Origin: an uncultured Flaviramulus sp.
Lineage (GTDB): Bacteria; Bacteroidota; Bacteroidia; Flavobacteriales; Flavobacteriaceae
Direction: 5' to 3'
Assembly (NCBI GenBank): GCA_947495125.1
Contig: CANLXL010000008.1
Location: forward strand, 1-64,000
Length of the DNA stretch: 64,000 bases
Shown: in pieces, positions 17,323 through 28,233 of the stretch
Layout: the number at the start of each line of letters is the position of its first letter
Position numbering within the stretch: position 1 is the first letter of the stretch
Made by a program: the position numbers and the translations under genes
The notes under the pieces: generated by a model
The model's input: only the letters and a program-made list of their open reading frames with translations
Databases searched by the model: none
Told to the model about the DNA's origin: nothing

Positions 17323-19620
17323 ATGAGCGAAGAAAGTAAACGTAGAGAGGCCCTTATATATCATGCCAAACCAACACCTGGTAAAATAAAAGTTGTTCCC
17401 ACAAAAAAATATGCGAGCCAAAGAGATTTATCTTTAGCCTATTCTCCGGGAGTTGCAGCACCCTGTTTGGAAATTGAAAAAAACAAAGATAACGCCTATA
17501 AATATACCGCCAAAGGGAATTTAGTGGCCGTAATTTCTAATGGAACCGCAGTTCTTGGTTTGGGGAATATTGGACCGGAAGCTTCAAAACCTGTCATGGA
17601 AGGTAAAGGCTTATTATTTAAGATCTTTGCGGATATTGATGTTTTCGATATTGAGGTTGATACGGAAAATGTAGATGAATTTATCGAAACCGTAAAAAAG
17701 ATAGCACCTACCTTTGGAGGTATCAATTTGGAAGATATTAAAGCACCGGGAGCGTTTGAAATTGAAAGACGTCTAAAGGAAGAGCTGGATATTCCGGTAA
17801 TGCACGACGATCAGCACGGAACTGCTATCATTTCTGCAGCAGCACTAATCAATGCTATTGAGCTTACCAAGAGAAAAATTGAAAAAACAAAGATCGTAAT
17901 AAGCGGTGCTGGAGCTGCGGCCATTTCTTGTTCACGTTTATACCAGGCTTTCGGGGCAAAACGAGAGAATATGGTCATGCTGGATAGTAAAGGTGTTATT
18001 CGCGACGATCGCGAAAATTTATCTAAGGAAAAAGCGGAATTCGCGACACATAGAAAGATAGATACACTGGATGAGGCCATGAACGGTGCTGATGTATTTA
18101 TTGGTTTATCCATGGCTAATATTGTATCCCCGGAAATGTTATTATCGATGGCGAAAAACCCTATTGTGTTTGCCATGGCTAATCCAGATCCGGAAATCAA
18201 ATACGATTTGGCGGTAGCAACACGAAAAGATATTATTATGGCGACCGGGCGTAGCGATCACCCTAATCAAGTTAATAATGTACTGGGTTTTCCGTTTATA
18301 TTTAGAGGAGCACTGGATGTACGCGCTACAAAAATTAATGAAGCTATGAAAATGGCTGCGGTAAAGGCTTTGGCAAGATTGGCGAAAGAACCCGTACCGG
18401 AACAGGTTAATATTGCTTATGGAGAAACCCGATTAACATTTGGGAAAGAATATATTATTCCGAAACCGTTCGATCCCCGGTTAATTGCCGAAGTACCACC
18501 GGCAGTAGCCAAAGCTGCTATGGATAGCGGTATTGCAAAAAAGCCGATTGTAGATTGGGAAAAATATGAAGACGAACTCTTAGAACGATTAGGTTCAGAT
18601 AATAAACTGGTAAGACTATTGCTAAACAGAGCGAAGCTAGATCCTAAGCGCGTTGTGTTTGCTGAAGCCGATCAATTGGATGTTTTAAAAGCAGCCCAGA
18701 TCGTATACGATGAAGGTATTGCACGCCCTATATTACTGGGAAGAAAAGATGATATTGAACGTCTTAAAGCCGAGATAGAATTTGATGCTGATGTTCCGAT
18801 AATCGACCCGAAATCTGATGAAGAAACCGAACGCAAAGATAACTATGCGAAAGTCTACTGGCAACAGCGTAAACGTCGAGGAATAACCTATTATTCTGCA
18901 CAAAAATTAATGCGCGAGCGTAATTATTTTGCGGCAATGATGGTAAATGAAGGTGATGCAGATGCTTTGATCTCCGGGTATTCACGAAATTACCCAACAG
19001 TTGTAAAGCCTATGTTGGAACTCATTGGAATGGCAAAAGGCGCTACCCGAGTGGCAACAACGAACCTCATGATGACTAAAAGAGGTCCCTTGTTTTTAAG
19101 CGATACATCAATTAATATAGACCCGAGCTCAAAAGACTTGGCTAAAATTACACAAATGACCTCTCAGGTTATAAAAATGTTTGGATTAGAGCCTGTTTTG
19201 GCCATGGTGTCGTATTCTAATTTTGGGTCTTCAGATCATGGAAATGCCTCAAAGGTTCGGGAAGCTGTGTCGTATTTGCATCGCCATTATCCAAAGATGA
19301 ACGTCGATGGTGAATTGCAAACAGACTTTGCCTTAAACGATGAGATGCTCCGTGAAAAGTTCCCATTTTCCAAACTCGCGGGTAAAAAAGTAAATGCGCT
19401 TATTTTTCCTAATTTGGATTCAGCAAATATTACTTATAAATTATTAAAAGAATTGCACGAAGCGGACTCAATTGGACCTATTATGATGGGTATGAAAAAG
19501 CCGGTGCATATTCTTCAGTTAGGAGCAAGTGTAGACGAAATAGTTAACATGAGCGCAATTGCTGTAATCGATGCTCAACAAAAGGAGCAGTGGGAGTTAG
19601 AAAAGGCGAATTCTAAATAG
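17323..19620 (+). CDS. maeB: NADP-dependent malic enzyme, MaeB type with phosphotransacetylase-like domain
   Basis: This 765-residue enzyme decarboxylates malate to pyruvate with NADP, supplying NADPH and anaplerotic balance. The N-terminal malic enzyme half (about 1-430) contains SLAYSPGVAAPC, MHDDQHGTAIISAAAL and the nucleotide-binding loop ISGAGAAAISC. The C-terminal half (about 435-765) is the phosphate-acetyltransferase-like domain that marks the MaeB class and is regulatory rather than a proven transferase. The length matches other MaeB proteins. It begins a plus-strand run with ruvA and sprA. The leader carries two hairpins (see 17221-17305). Confidence 0.96.
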   Translation: MSEESKRREALIYHAKPTPGKIKVVPTKKYASQRDLSLAYSPGVAAPCLEIEKNKDNAYKYTAKGNLVAVISNGTAVLGLGNIGPEASKPVMEGKGLLFKIFADIDVFDIEVDTENVDEFIETVKKIAPTFGGINLEDIKAPGAFEIERRLKEELDIPVMHDDQHGTAIISAAALINAIELTKRKIEKTKIVISGAGAAAISCSRLYQAFGAKRENMVMLDSKGVIRDDRENLSKEKAEFATHRKIDTLDEAMNGADVFIGLSMANIVSPEMLLSMAKNPIVFAMANPDPEIKYDLAVATRKDIIMATGRSDHPNQVNNVLGFPFIFRGALDVRATKINEAMKMAAVKALARLAKEPVPEQVNIAYGETRLTFGKEYIIPKPFDPRLIAEVPPAVAKAAMDSGIAKKPIVDWEKYEDELLERLGSDNKLVRLLLNRAKLDPKRVVFAEADQLDVLKAAQIVYDEGIARPILLGRKDDIERLKAEIEFDADVPIIDPKSDEETERKDNYAKVYWQQRKRRGITYYSAQKLMRERNYFAAMMVNEGDADALISGYSRNYPTVVKPMLELIGMAKGATRVATTNLMMTKRGPLFLSDTSINIDPSSKDLAKITQMTSQVIKMFGLEPVLAMVSYSNFGSSDHGNASKVREAVSYLHRHYPKMNVDGELQTDFALNDEMLREKFPFSKLAGKKVNALIFPNLDSANITYKLLKELHEADSIGPIMMGMKKPVHILQLGASVDEIVNMSAIAVIDAQQKEQWELEKANSK

Positions 19621-19671
19621 CTTTAGTGTCAATAATTTTATTACATTTGATTGGACAACTAATAGACATAA

Positions 19672-20253
19672 ATGATAACACATATTCAAGGAAAACTTAC
19701 GGAAAAAAATCCAACAAATGTTGTTATTGATTGTAATGGAGTGGGATATATATTGCATATTTCATTACATACCTATTCTCAGATTCCGAATCAGGAAAAT
19801 TTAAAATTATACACACACCTTCAGGTTAAAGAAGATTCTCATACGCTTTATGGCTTTTCTTCATTAGCCGAACGTGAAATATTCAGATTATTGATTTCAG
19901 TAAGTGGTATTGGTGCCAGCATTGCACGTACCATGCTATCCTCGTTAACACCTGTACAAGTAAGAGAAGGCATTGCTACTGGAGATGTGGCTTTAATTCA
20001 GTCGATCAAGGGTATAGGAGCAAAAACGGCACAGCGTGTTATTATAGATTTAAAAGATAAAGTTTTAAAGATTTATGATATTGACGAAGTTTCCGTTTCT
20101 AAGGACAATACTAGTAAAGATGAAGCGTTATCTGCTTTAGAAGTGCTTGGTTTTGCTAAAAAACAAGCCGAACGTGTTGTGGATAAAATAATGATAGCTC
20201 AACCTGATGCCGATGTTGAAACCATTATTAAAAAGGCTTTAAAAAATTTGTAA
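19672..20253 (+). CDS. ruvA: Holliday junction DNA helicase subunit RuvA
   Basis: RuvA is the tetrameric DNA-binding partner of RuvB. The 193-residue protein has the N-terminal OB-fold (MITHIQGKLTEKNPTNVVID), helix-hairpin-helix motifs (LISVSGIGASIARTML and IQSIKGIGAKTAQRVIIDL), and the C-terminal RuvB-contacting helices (DEALSALEVLGFAKKQAERV). It sits 51 bp after maeB and only 6 bp before sprA, an order I recall as common in Flavobacteriaceae. ruvB itself is at 5390 with unrelated neighbours. Confidence 0.97.
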   Translation: MITHIQGKLTEKNPTNVVIDCNGVGYILHISLHTYSQIPNQENLKLYTHLQVKEDSHTLYGFSSLAEREIFRLLISVSGIGASIARTMLSSLTPVQVREGIATGDVALIQSIKGIGAKTAQRVIIDLKDKVLKIYDIDEVSVSKDNTSKDEALSALEVLGFAKKQAERVVDKIMIAQPDADVETIIKKALKNL

Positions 20254-20259
20254 TAGATT

Positions 20260-23200
20260 TTGAATAAAACTGACCCTAATTTTTATAAATTAATTAGTAC
20301 ATATCAAACGAGGGAGAATCAATTTGGGGTGGTTAAACGATCTGTACTGAGAACAACCAAAGTTTGTCGAAGTTTCCTTTTGGTTCTTGTTCTTTCCTTT
20401 TCAGCTTTATCGTGGGCACAAGAACCTGCTCAAGATTCTACTAAAACAGGTTTTAGTTTGGGAAACATTAAAATTCCAAACCCGAACAGTATTGAATCTA
20501 AATATACATACGAGCCTATAACCAACAGATATATTTACACCGAAAAGATTGGTAGTTTTAATATTAATTATCCGGTTATTTTAACACCTAAGGAATACTA
20601 TGCCCTGGTTGCTAAGCAAAATTTAAAATCCTATTATAAAGAAAAAATTGATGCCTTCGATGGTAAGAAGGATGGTGCTAAGGATGCTCAAAAGAACTTG
20701 CTTCCCGAGTTTTATGTAGATTCAGGTTTGTTTAAGACTATTTTTGGAAGTAATACGATTGAAGTCGTGCCTCAAGGATCTGTAGAGATGGACTTAGGTG
20801 TCTTATTCTCAAAACAAGATAATCCATCGTTTTCTCCAAAAAACAGGAGTAATTTTACTTTCGACTTCGATCAACGAATCAGCTTGAGTTTGCTTGGAAA
20901 GGTAGGAACCCGACTTCAGGTAACTGCGAATTACGATACGCAATCTTCGTTTGATTTTCAAAACCTTGTTAAGTTGGAATTCGATCCAAATGTTGAAGGT
21001 GGTGAAGATTCCATCATTCAAAAGTTAGAAATTGGTAATGTGAGCATGCCGTTAAATAGCTCCTTAATTACCGGTGCCCAGAGTCTATTCGGCGTAAAGG
21101 CACAGTTACAATTTGGAAAGACAACGGTAACTACGGTGTTTTCTGAACAAAAATCTCAGGCAAGCTCGGTAACCGCTCAAGGCGGAGGGACGCTTGAAGA
21201 ATTTGAATTGTTTATTAGAGATTACGATGAGAATAGACACTTCTTTTTATCACAGTATTTCAGAGACACCTACGATGAGGCCTTAAAAATATATCCCTTT
21301 ATAAATAATAAGGGACTACAAATTACAAGAATTGAAGTTTGGATAACTAACAGAAGTAACAGAACAGAAAATGTTAGAAATATTGTAGCACTTCAGGATT
21401 TGGGAGAAGGAGACGTTATAGGCTTACAAACACCTCCCGGTGGGTTCGTTAATGTAGGACCGAATGCCATACCTGATAATGGAAATAATGATTTTGATCC
21501 GACTAATATTGGTGGAGCAGGGTCTCAACTTAACGATGCGATTAGAGATGTAGCCACTGTAGAATCGGGTATTTTGGTTCCTAATGTTAATGAAGGTTTT
21601 GATTATGCTAAACTAGAAAACGCAAGAAAGTTAATTCCTAATCAAGAGTACACGTTTAACGAGAAGTTAGGCTATATTTCGTTAAACCAACGCCTAAACA
21701 ATGATGAGATTTTGGCAGTGGCTTTCCAGTATACTCTTGGTGGCCAGGTATATCAGGTCGGAGAATTCGCTAACGATGGGGTTAATGCTACCGATGTTAC
21801 AACCAATGGCACCGGGCAGGTGACTAGTGTCGTAAATTCCAATTTAATTTTAAAAATGTTAAAAAGTAGTATCACTAATGTGAATCAACCGGTATGGGAT
21901 TTGATGATGAAAAACATTTATGATACAGAGGCGTATAATTTAAGTCGAGATGATTTTAAGTTGAATATCTTTTATAATGAAGCTTCACCGCTAAACTTTA
22001 TTTCACCGGTAGGAACCACAGCATTTCCGCCACCGGCACCTAATGAAGACCCTTTACAAGAAACACCGCTACTGCGTGTATTCAGTTTAGACAAACTTAA
22101 TTTTAATAATGACCCACAAACAAATGGTGATGGTTTTTTCGATTTTGTTGAGGGTATTACGGTGCTTTCTCAAAGTGGTAAAATAATATTTCCCAGCGCA
22201 GAACCTTTTGGAGAGTTCCTTTTTAATAAGCTCTCACTTAACGCTTCCGAAGATTATAATGTAAATTCAACATACAACGAAAACCAGAGCAAGTATGTTT
22301 ACGACATATTATATAAAAGTACAAAAACGGCCGCTTTAGAAGAGGTTGAAAAAAACAAGTTTAAAATAAAAGGGCGTTATAAATCTTCTGGTGTGGGAGG
22401 AATACCTATTCCGTTTGGCGCGGCCAGAGGATCTATAAAGGTAACTGCAGGTGGACGGGTTTTGCTTGAAGGTGTAGATTATGTGGTTAATTACGGAGCG
22501 GCCAGAGTTGAAATTTTGGATGAGGCTCTAAAGGCATCCAATACACCTATTGAAGTGTCTAGTGAAAACAATGCCACTTTTGGTCAGCAAACAAGACGCT
22601 TTACAGGAATAAACGTTGAACACAAGTTTAACGAGAATTTTGTTTTAGGGACGACACTTTTAAACCTAAACGAACGCCCTATAACACAGAAGGCCAATTA
22701 TGGCTCTGAGCCTATAAACAATACCATTTTTGGTTTTAACGGAAACTATGCTACGGAAGTGCCGTTTTTAACCCGCCTGGCAAACAAACTTCCTAATATA
22801 GATACCGATGTGGCATCTAATTTATCTATTAGAGGAGAATTTGCTTATCTCGCTCCGGGAGCTCCTAAGGGCACTAATCTTAACGGTGAGGCTACTTCTT
22901 ATGTTGATGATTTTGAAGGGTCACAAAACGCCATCGATTTAAAATCACAACAATCCTGGTTTTTATCAAGTAGGCCAAAAGAATTAGGTGTTGTTTCTAA
23001 TCCTAATGAGGACGAAAATGGTATCCAAAACGGGTATCAAAGGGCACTTTTAAACTGGTATATTATTGACCCTATATTTTATAGTAGCCGACGACCCGGT
23101 GATGTGTCAGATAACGACTTATCAAGCTTATATACCAGTCGTGTATTTATTGATGAACTTTTTCCGGACAGGGATTTGGTACAGGGGCAAAACTCTGTGC

Positions 23201-26200
23201 AAAACACATTGGATTTGGCTTATTATCCGTCTGAAAGGGGCCCTTATAATTTTGAAGCATCGTCGGCAGATGGAATTATTGATAATCCCGCTGAAAGCTG
23301 GGCAGGAATCACCCGCCAGTTAACATCAACCGATTTGGAACAAGCCAATGTCGAGTATATCGAATTTTGGTTACAGGACCCATTTCAGGAAAATCCAACT
23401 AACCCCGGTGGGAAATTAGTGTTTAACCTGGGAAATATTTCGGAAGATATTATTAGAGATGGCCGTAAATTATACGAAAACGGATTACCAAAAGATGGCA
23501 ATATCGATTTGTTACCCGTTACAGCCTGGGGAAGTGTGGTGCCACAAAACCAATCATTAATTTATGCCTTTGATACGACTGGTGACGAACGTACTAACCA
23601 GGATGTGGGATACGATGGATATGATGATGCTGAAGAGATTGCTAATTTCGGAGCAAATTTTGGAGATGACCCTGCAAACGATAATTACACCTATTTTTTA
23701 AATGCTGAAGGCGATATTTTTGAGCGTTATAAAAAGTATAATGGTGTTGAAGGGAATACACCGGATACCTTTTCAGATACCGATAGAGGAGCCAATACGC
23801 AACCCGATGTAGAAGATATTAATCGTGATAATACCATGAATACGATTGATAGTTATTTTGAGTATGAACTGGATATTACCAGACAGAATTTACCAATAAC
23901 AGAGGCTGAATTTGAGAACCTTCCCAGTACCAATCCTTTAAAAGAGTTTTTAAAAGATTTTAAAAGCAGACCTAGGGCCTTGCCAAATGGAGATACCAGA
24001 GATGTAACCTGGTACCTGTTTAGGGTACCGGTTCAAGGTAGCCATGTTAAAGCTATTGGGGGTATTAGCGATTTAAGATCGGTGAGGTTTACACGTATGT
24101 ATCTTAAAGAATTTACAGAGCCGACTGTTTTTCGTTTTGGGACACTGGATTTGGTTAGAAGTGATTGGAGACGCTATACTCAAGCCTTAGATAAGAACGA
24201 TCCCTCTCCGGATGATCCACAGACAGAATTTTCCGTTGGGATTATTGGTACCATTGAAAATGAAGGAAGTTATCAAAGACCTCCGGGAATCGACCCTGAG
24301 GAATTATTTAATAATAATACGGTTGTTGAACAAAATGAACAGTCGTTGGTGGTTAATGTCTGTGATTTAGAATCTGAAGACTCAAGAGGCGTTTTTAAGA
24401 ATATAAGTATTGATATGCGCCAGTATAAGCGCATGCGAATGTTTATGCATGCCGAAGAAGACGAAGTCGGAGGTCTCGCCAGCGATGAACTGGTTGGGTT
24501 TATACGTATGGGTAATGACCTTACAGAAAACTACTATCAAATAGAAATTCCATTACAGGTTTCTACATCGTCAACACGAGAAGGACTTTGGCCTGTTGAA
24601 AACGAAATTAATTTACCAATTGATGTATTAGGGCAGATAAAATCCATAGGTATTTCTGATGGTACATTAACCAATATTGACCCGACATTTTATGATATTA
24701 TAAATGGAGAAGCCGTGCCTGTCCCCAATGATCAGTTTTCTGATTATGTGGTTGGGCAACACAGGGTTGCTATAAAAGGTAATCCAAATTATGGTGATAT
24801 CAGAACGCTTATGGTTGGAGTGAAAAACCGAAGTAGTAGTAATGACATATGTGCGGAAGTGTGGTTTAATGAATTGCGTTTATCAGATCTGGATAACGAA
24901 GGTGGTTGGGCTGCTGTGGTAAGTATGGATACTAATATTGCCGATTTTGCAAATATTAGTGCTACTGGACGACAAAGTACCTCAGGATTTGGGGGTATAG
25001 AGCAAGGCCCAAGTCAGCGTAGTTTAGAAGATGTAAAACAATACGATGTCGTAACGAATGTGAATGTTGGTCAGTTATTGCCTAAAAAATGGGGCATTCA
25101 ACTCCCATTTAACTATGCGCAGAGCGAAGAGGTGATCACCCCTAAATACGATCAGTTTTATAAGGACTTAACATTAGATTCAAGATTAGACGCTGCCAAT
25201 TCCAGTGAAGATAGAGAAACTATTAGGCGGCAGTCTGAAGATTATACCAAGCGAAAAAGCATTAATTTTATTGGCGTAAGAAAGATTAGAACCGGCGAGT
25301 CAAAACCACGTTTTTACGATGTTGAGAACTTAACCTTTAACTATTCTTTTAATAAAGTTGAGCATAGGGATTTTGAGATTGAAAACTCAGTCAATAAGAC
25401 CTTAAGAGCCGGGGTTAATTATGCCTTCAATTTTAACCCTATAACTATTGAACCTTTTAAAAAGAACGATTCACTATTCACCGGCAGATATTGGAAAATA
25501 TTAAAAGACTTTAATTTTAATTTGTTGCCAGCCAGCTTTACACTGAATACAGATTTTAATCGACAATTTAACAGGCAAAAATTTAGAGATGTCGACCTTG
25601 GAGGGGGAAATATTGGTATCGAAGAATTGTTTAGACGAAATTACACTTTCGATTTTCAATACACGATCAACTATAATTTAACCCAATCCTTAAGTTTAAA
25701 CTTTACGGCAGCAAATAATAATATCGTACGAAATTATTTTAAAGATAATATTATAAACGGGGAACAAGACCCGACCTTAGATATTTGGGACGGCTTTTTA
25801 GATTTTGGAGATCCTAACAGACAATCTCAGGATTTAGGGATTACCTACCAGTTACCAATTAATAAAATACCAACTTTTAGTTTTATTGATGCTACCTATC
25901 AATATACAGGGCAGTTTCAATGGCAGAAGGGTTCTGATTTATTTGGTGATTTAGAATTGGATGGTCAAACTTACGACTTGGGAAACAATATCCAAAACGC
26001 GAATACCCATAATATTAATGGAACTTTAGATATGAAAAAGTTCTATAAGTATATCGGATTGGTGAAAAAACCAATACGGAGAGTACGCACAAGAAGTAGT
26101 AGTCCTAAAGGAACACCTCCGGGAGCAAATCAGAAAAAGAACGCGAAGCCTCCTAAAAGTAAAAATGCATCGGTAACCAAATTATTAAATGTGGGGGTCG

Positions 26201-27549
26201 ATATTTTAACAAGTATCAAACGAATTCAGGCAACCTATACCGAGAATAACGGTACCTTTTTACCCGGATATTTACAAACACCCGGTTTGGTGGGAACTTT
26301 AAAACCGACATTTGGCTACACCTTTGGGAGTCAAAGTGATATAAGATACTTGGCGGCCCGCAAAGGGTGGCTAACGGCATTTCCGGAATTTAACCAACAA
26401 TATACACAAACACATACTGAAGATTTGCAGTTATCTATGAATTTAGAACCGGTTAAAGATCTAAAAATAGACATTGTGGCCAATAGACTTTATTTAGATA
26501 ATTATTCGGAGAACTTTAGAGTAGATGCAGGGGTTTATACACCACTGACACCAAACACATTTGGTAATTTTAATATTTCAACGATTCTGATTAAAACGGC
26601 ATTTTCTAAAAGTGATGAAACCACATCGGATGCTTTTAATGATTTTAGAGATAATAGACTTGTGATCGCCCGAAGATTGGCACAGCAAAATGGAGCAGAT
26701 ATCACGGATGTAGACGCCGATGGTTATCCTAAAGGTTATGGGAAAAATAGTCAGGCTGTTTTATTACCGGCATTTGTAGCCGCATATTCCGGTAACGATG
26801 CCGGTAAAGTAAAATTAGGTGCCTTTAGAAATACACCAATTCCTAATTGGGATTTAAAATACACCGGTTTTATGAAGTTCGCCTGGTTTAAAAAGAATTT
26901 TAAACGCTTCTCATTAACGCACGGATACCGTTCTAATTATAATATCAACCAGTTTCAATCTAATTTAGATTACACCGCTATTGATCCATCTTTGGATTAT
27001 GCTAATCAATCAAACGACACAAAAGATCAATCCGGGAACTACAAAAACGAAACTTTATTTAGTAATATTAATTTAACGGAAGAGTTTAACCCACTGGTTC
27101 GCATTGAGATGCAAATGAAAAACTCTGTTGAAGTTAAGGCGGAAATAAGAAAAGATAGGTTACTATCGCTTAGTTTTGACAATAATTTAATGACCGAAGT
27201 TCAGGGGAATGAATTTATTCTTGGTTTAGGGTATAGAATTAAAGATTTGCGTATTCGTTCGAATCTTGCAGGTCCAAGTAAGCGTATTGTGAGCGATCTG
27301 AATATGAAAGCAGATATCTCGGTAAGAGATAATAAAACTATTATTAGGTATTTAGATTTAGAAAATAATCAGGTCACCTCCGGACAAACGATTTGGGGCT
27401 TAAAGTACTCTGCCGATTACGCCTTTAGTAAAAACCTAACAGGGATCTTTTATTTCGATTATGCCTTTTCGGAATATGCAATTTCTACGGCATTTCCGCA
27501 AACCACTATCCGATCCGGAATCACTTTACGATATAATTTTGGGAATTAA
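20260..27549 (+). CDS. sprA: SprA, outer-membrane translocon of the type IX secretion system
   Basis: SprA (Sov in Porphyromonas) is the giant beta barrel that forms the T9SS protein-conducting channel, needed for gliding and for export of CTD-bearing proteins. The length of about 2,429 residues is typical. A signal peptide (core SFLLVLVLSFSALSWAQ) is followed by long beta-rich stretches, with the recurrent SprA features YVDDFEGSQNAIDL and a C-terminal strand ending LRYNFGN. A Lys/Pro/Ser-rich low-complexity segment lies near residues 1945-1970. The start is uncertain: TTG 20260 gives an N-terminal extension, whereas GTG 20329, preceded by GAGGGAGA, would give a tighter signal peptide. It would secrete cargo such as the adhesin at 1-2187. 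Confidence 0.95.
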   Translation: MNKTDPNFYKLISTYQTRENQFGVVKRSVLRTTKVCRSFLLVLVLSFSALSWAQEPAQDSTKTGFSLGNIKIPNPNSIESKYTYEPITNRYIYTEKIGSFNINYPVILTPKEYYALVAKQNLKSYYKEKIDAFDGKKDGAKDAQKNLLPEFYVDSGLFKTIFGSNTIEVVPQGSVEMDLGVLFSKQDNPSFSPKNRSNFTFDFDQRISLSLLGKVGTRLQVTANYDTQSSFDFQNLVKLEFDPNVEGGEDSIIQKLEIGNVSMPLNSSLITGAQSLFGVKAQLQFGKTTVTTVFSEQKSQASSVTAQGGGTLEEFELFIRDYDENRHFFLSQYFRDTYDEALKIYPFINNKGLQITRIEVWITNRSNRTENVRNIVALQDLGEGDVIGLQTPPGGFVNVGPNAIPDNGNNDFDPTNIGGAGSQLNDAIRDVATVESGILVPNVNEGFDYAKLENARKLIPNQEYTFNEKLGYISLNQRLNNDEILAVAFQYTLGGQVYQVGEFANDGVNATDVTTNGTGQVTSVVNSNLILKMLKSSITNVNQPVWDLMMKNIYDTEAYNLSRDDFKLNIFYNEASPLNFISPVGTTAFPPPAPNEDPLQETPLLRVFSLDKLNFNNDPQTNGDGFFDFVEGITVLSQSGKIIFPSAEPFGEFLFNKLSLNASEDYNVNSTYNENQSKYVYDILYKSTKTAALEEVEKNKFKIKGRYKSSGVGGIPIPFGAARGSIKVTAGGRVLLEGVDYVVNYGAARVEILDEALKASNTPIEVSSENNATFGQQTRRFTGINVEHKFNENFVLGTTLLNLNERPITQKANYGSEPINNTIFGFNGNYATEVPFLTRLANKLPNIDTDVASNLSIRGEFAYLAPGAPKGTNLNGEATSYVDDFEGSQNAIDLKSQQSWFLSSRPKELGVVSNPNEDENGIQNGYQRALLNWYIIDPIFYSSRRPGDVSDNDLSSLYTSRVFIDELFPDRDLVQGQNSVQNTLDLAYYPSERGPYNFEASSADGIIDNPAESWAGITRQLTSTDLEQANVEYIEFWLQDPFQENPTNPGGKLVFNLGNISEDIIRDGRKLYENGLPKDGNIDLLPVTAWGSVVPQNQSLIYAFDTTGDERTNQDVGYDGYDDAEEIANFGANFGDDPANDNYTYFLNAEGDIFERYKKYNGVEGNTPDTFSDTDRGANTQPDVEDINRDNTMNTIDSYFEYELDITRQNLPITEAEFENLPSTNPLKEFLKDFKSRPRALPNGDTRDVTWYLFRVPVQGSHVKAIGGISDLRSVRFTRMYLKEFTEPTVFRFGTLDLVRSDWRRYTQALDKNDPSPDDPQTEFSVGIIGTIENEGSYQRPPGIDPEELFNNNTVVEQNEQSLVVNVCDLESEDSRGVFKNISIDMRQYKRMRMFMHAEEDEVGGLASDELVGFIRMGNDLTENYYQIEIPLQVSTSSTREGLWPVENEINLPIDVLGQIKSIGISDGTLTNIDPTFYDIINGEAVPVPNDQFSDYVVGQHRVAIKGNPNYGDIRTLMVGVKNRSSSNDICAEVWFNELRLSDLDNEGGWAAVVSMDTNIADFANISATGRQSTSGFGGIEQGPSQRSLEDVKQYDVVTNVNVGQLLPKKWGIQLPFNYAQSEEVITPKYDQFYKDLTLDSRLDAANSSEDRETIRRQSEDYTKRKSINFIGVRKIRTGESKPRFYDVENLTFNYSFNKVEHRDFEIENSVNKTLRAGVNYAFNFNPITIEPFKKNDSLFTGRYWKILKDFNFNLLPASFTLNTDFNRQFNRQKFRDVDLGGGNIGIEELFRRNYTFDFQYTINYNLTQSLSLNFTAANNNIVRNYFKDNIINGEQDPTLDIWDGFLDFGDPNRQSQDLGITYQLPINKIPTFSFIDATYQYTGQFQWQKGSDLFGDLELDGQTYDLGNNIQNANTHNINGTLDMKKFYKYIGLVKKPIRRVRTRSSSPKGTPPGANQKKNAKPPKSKNASVTKLLNVGVDILTSIKRIQATYTENNGTFLPGYLQTPGLVGTLKPTFGYTFGSQSDIRYLAARKGWLTAFPEFNQQYTQTHTEDLQLSMNLEPVKDLKIDIVANRLYLDNYSENFRVDAGVYTPLTPNTFGNFNISTILIKTAFSKSDETTSDAFNDFRDNRLVIARRLAQQNGADITDVDADGYPKGYGKNSQAVLLPAFVAAYSGNDAGKVKLGAFRNTPIPNWDLKYTGFMKFAWFKKNFKRFSLTHGYRSNYNINQFQSNLDYTAIDPSLDYANQSNDTKDQSGNYKNETLFSNINLTEEFNPLVRIEMQMKNSVEVKAEIRKDRLLSLSFDNNLMTEVQGNEFILGLGYRIKDLRIRSNLAGPSKRIVSDLNMKADISVRDNKTIIRYLDLENNQVTSGQTIWGLKYSADYAFSKNLTGIFYFDYAFSEYAISTAFPQTTIRSGITLRYNFGN

Positions 27550-27563
27550 CTCGAAAAAGTATG

Positions 27564-27587
27564 CCTCGATTTTTATCGAGGTTTCAA
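27564..27587 (+). terminator. Rho-independent terminator of sprA
   Basis: CCTCGAT-TTTT-ATCGAGG forms a perfect 7-bp stem with a 4-nt loop, followed by TTTC, 15 bp after the sprA stop. Confidence 0.65.
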
Positions 27588-27592
27588 ATGAA

Positions 27593-27640
27593 ATTGTCAC
27601 TCTCGCGAATTCCCTTGGCTATCGGGAGGGAAACTAAGCG
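27593..27640. repeat. Dispersed short palindromic element
   Basis: The segment has the form TGTCACTCTCGCG, then TTCCCTTGGCTATCGGGAGGGAAAC, then TAAGCG. It shares CTATCGGGA with the hairpin at 5229-5243 and its TCA(C/T)T...CGGGA...CTAA layout with 29405-29431. This suggests a family of small mobile or REP-like hairpins in intergenic DNA. Confidence 0.45.
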
Positions 27641-27793
27641 TAAAAAATAAATCAATTAACCCAATATGTTTTTTTGCACAAATTAGTTTATCAGATAGTT
27701 ATGGTCAAGTCTTTCCTCTTACAGCGAAGCAGTCTTATGTCTTATATCGAAAACTACGGATTTAAGTTAATTGATTTTTTATTTTACAATCTA

Positions 27794-27824
27794 TTTGAAT
27801 TTAAGATTTAAAAAAATACATTTG
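27794..27824 (+). promoter_or_regulatory. gcvH promoter (Bacteroidota type)
   Basis: TTTG at 27794-27797, a 19-bp spacer, and TACATTTG at 27817-27824 match the Bacteroidota consensus TTTG-N(17-23)-TAnnTTTG. The gcvH ATG is 28 bp downstream. Confidence 0.7.
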
Positions 27825-27852
27825 TCAAAATATATTAATTTAAACTATTACC

Positions 27853-28233
27853 ATGAATATACCATCGGAATTAAAATATACTAAAGACCACGAGTGGATT
27901 AAAATTGAAGGCGATGTGGCCACTATTGGAATTACTGATTTTGCCCAAAGCGAACTCGGTGATATTGTATACGTTGAAGTAGAAACCGTTGATGAAACCC
28001 TTGATGCTGAAGAAGTTTTTGGTACCGTTGAAGCTGTTAAAACCGTTTCTGATTTATTTTTACCGCTTTCAGGTGAAATTATTGAGTTTAATGAATCCTT
28101 GGAAGACGAACCGGAAAAGGTGAATAGCGATCCTTATGGTGATGGCTGGATGATAAAGCTGAAGTGCTCAGATATGTCACAAGTAGATGGTTTGATGTCT
28201 GCAGACGATTATAAAACATTAGTTGGTGCTTAA
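27853..28233 (+). CDS. gcvH: Glycine cleavage system H protein
   Basis: GcvH carries the lipoyl arm that shuttles the aminomethyl group from glycine among the P, T and L proteins. The 126-residue length is standard. The lipoylated lysine is Lys63 in [13 protein letters not shown]. The family stretches [20 protein letters not shown] and [11 protein letters not shown] are intact. No gcvP or gcvT is nearby, which is usual in Flavobacteriia. The VanZ-like gene overlaps its 3' end by 11 bp, so the two are translationally coupled. Confidence 0.97.
   Translation: MNIPSELKYTKDHEWIKIEGDVATIGITDFAQSELGDIVYVEVETVDETLDAEEVFGTVEAVKTVSDLFLPLSGEIIEFNESLEDEPEKVNSDPYGDGWMIKLKCSDMSQVDGLMSADDYKTLVGA

Larger units (their letters stand above)
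27550..27852. other. 303-bp intergenic region between sprA and gcvH
   Basis: No gene is seen here. It holds the sprA terminator (27564-27587), a dispersed hairpin element (27593-27640), about 150 bp of unremarkable AT-rich DNA, and the gcvH promoter (27794-27824). Confidence 0.75.

Noticed and set aside
17811-18200. 129-codon minus-strand open frame inside maeB
   Set aside because: It lies wholly antisense to a well-conserved enzyme and its translation shows no family features.
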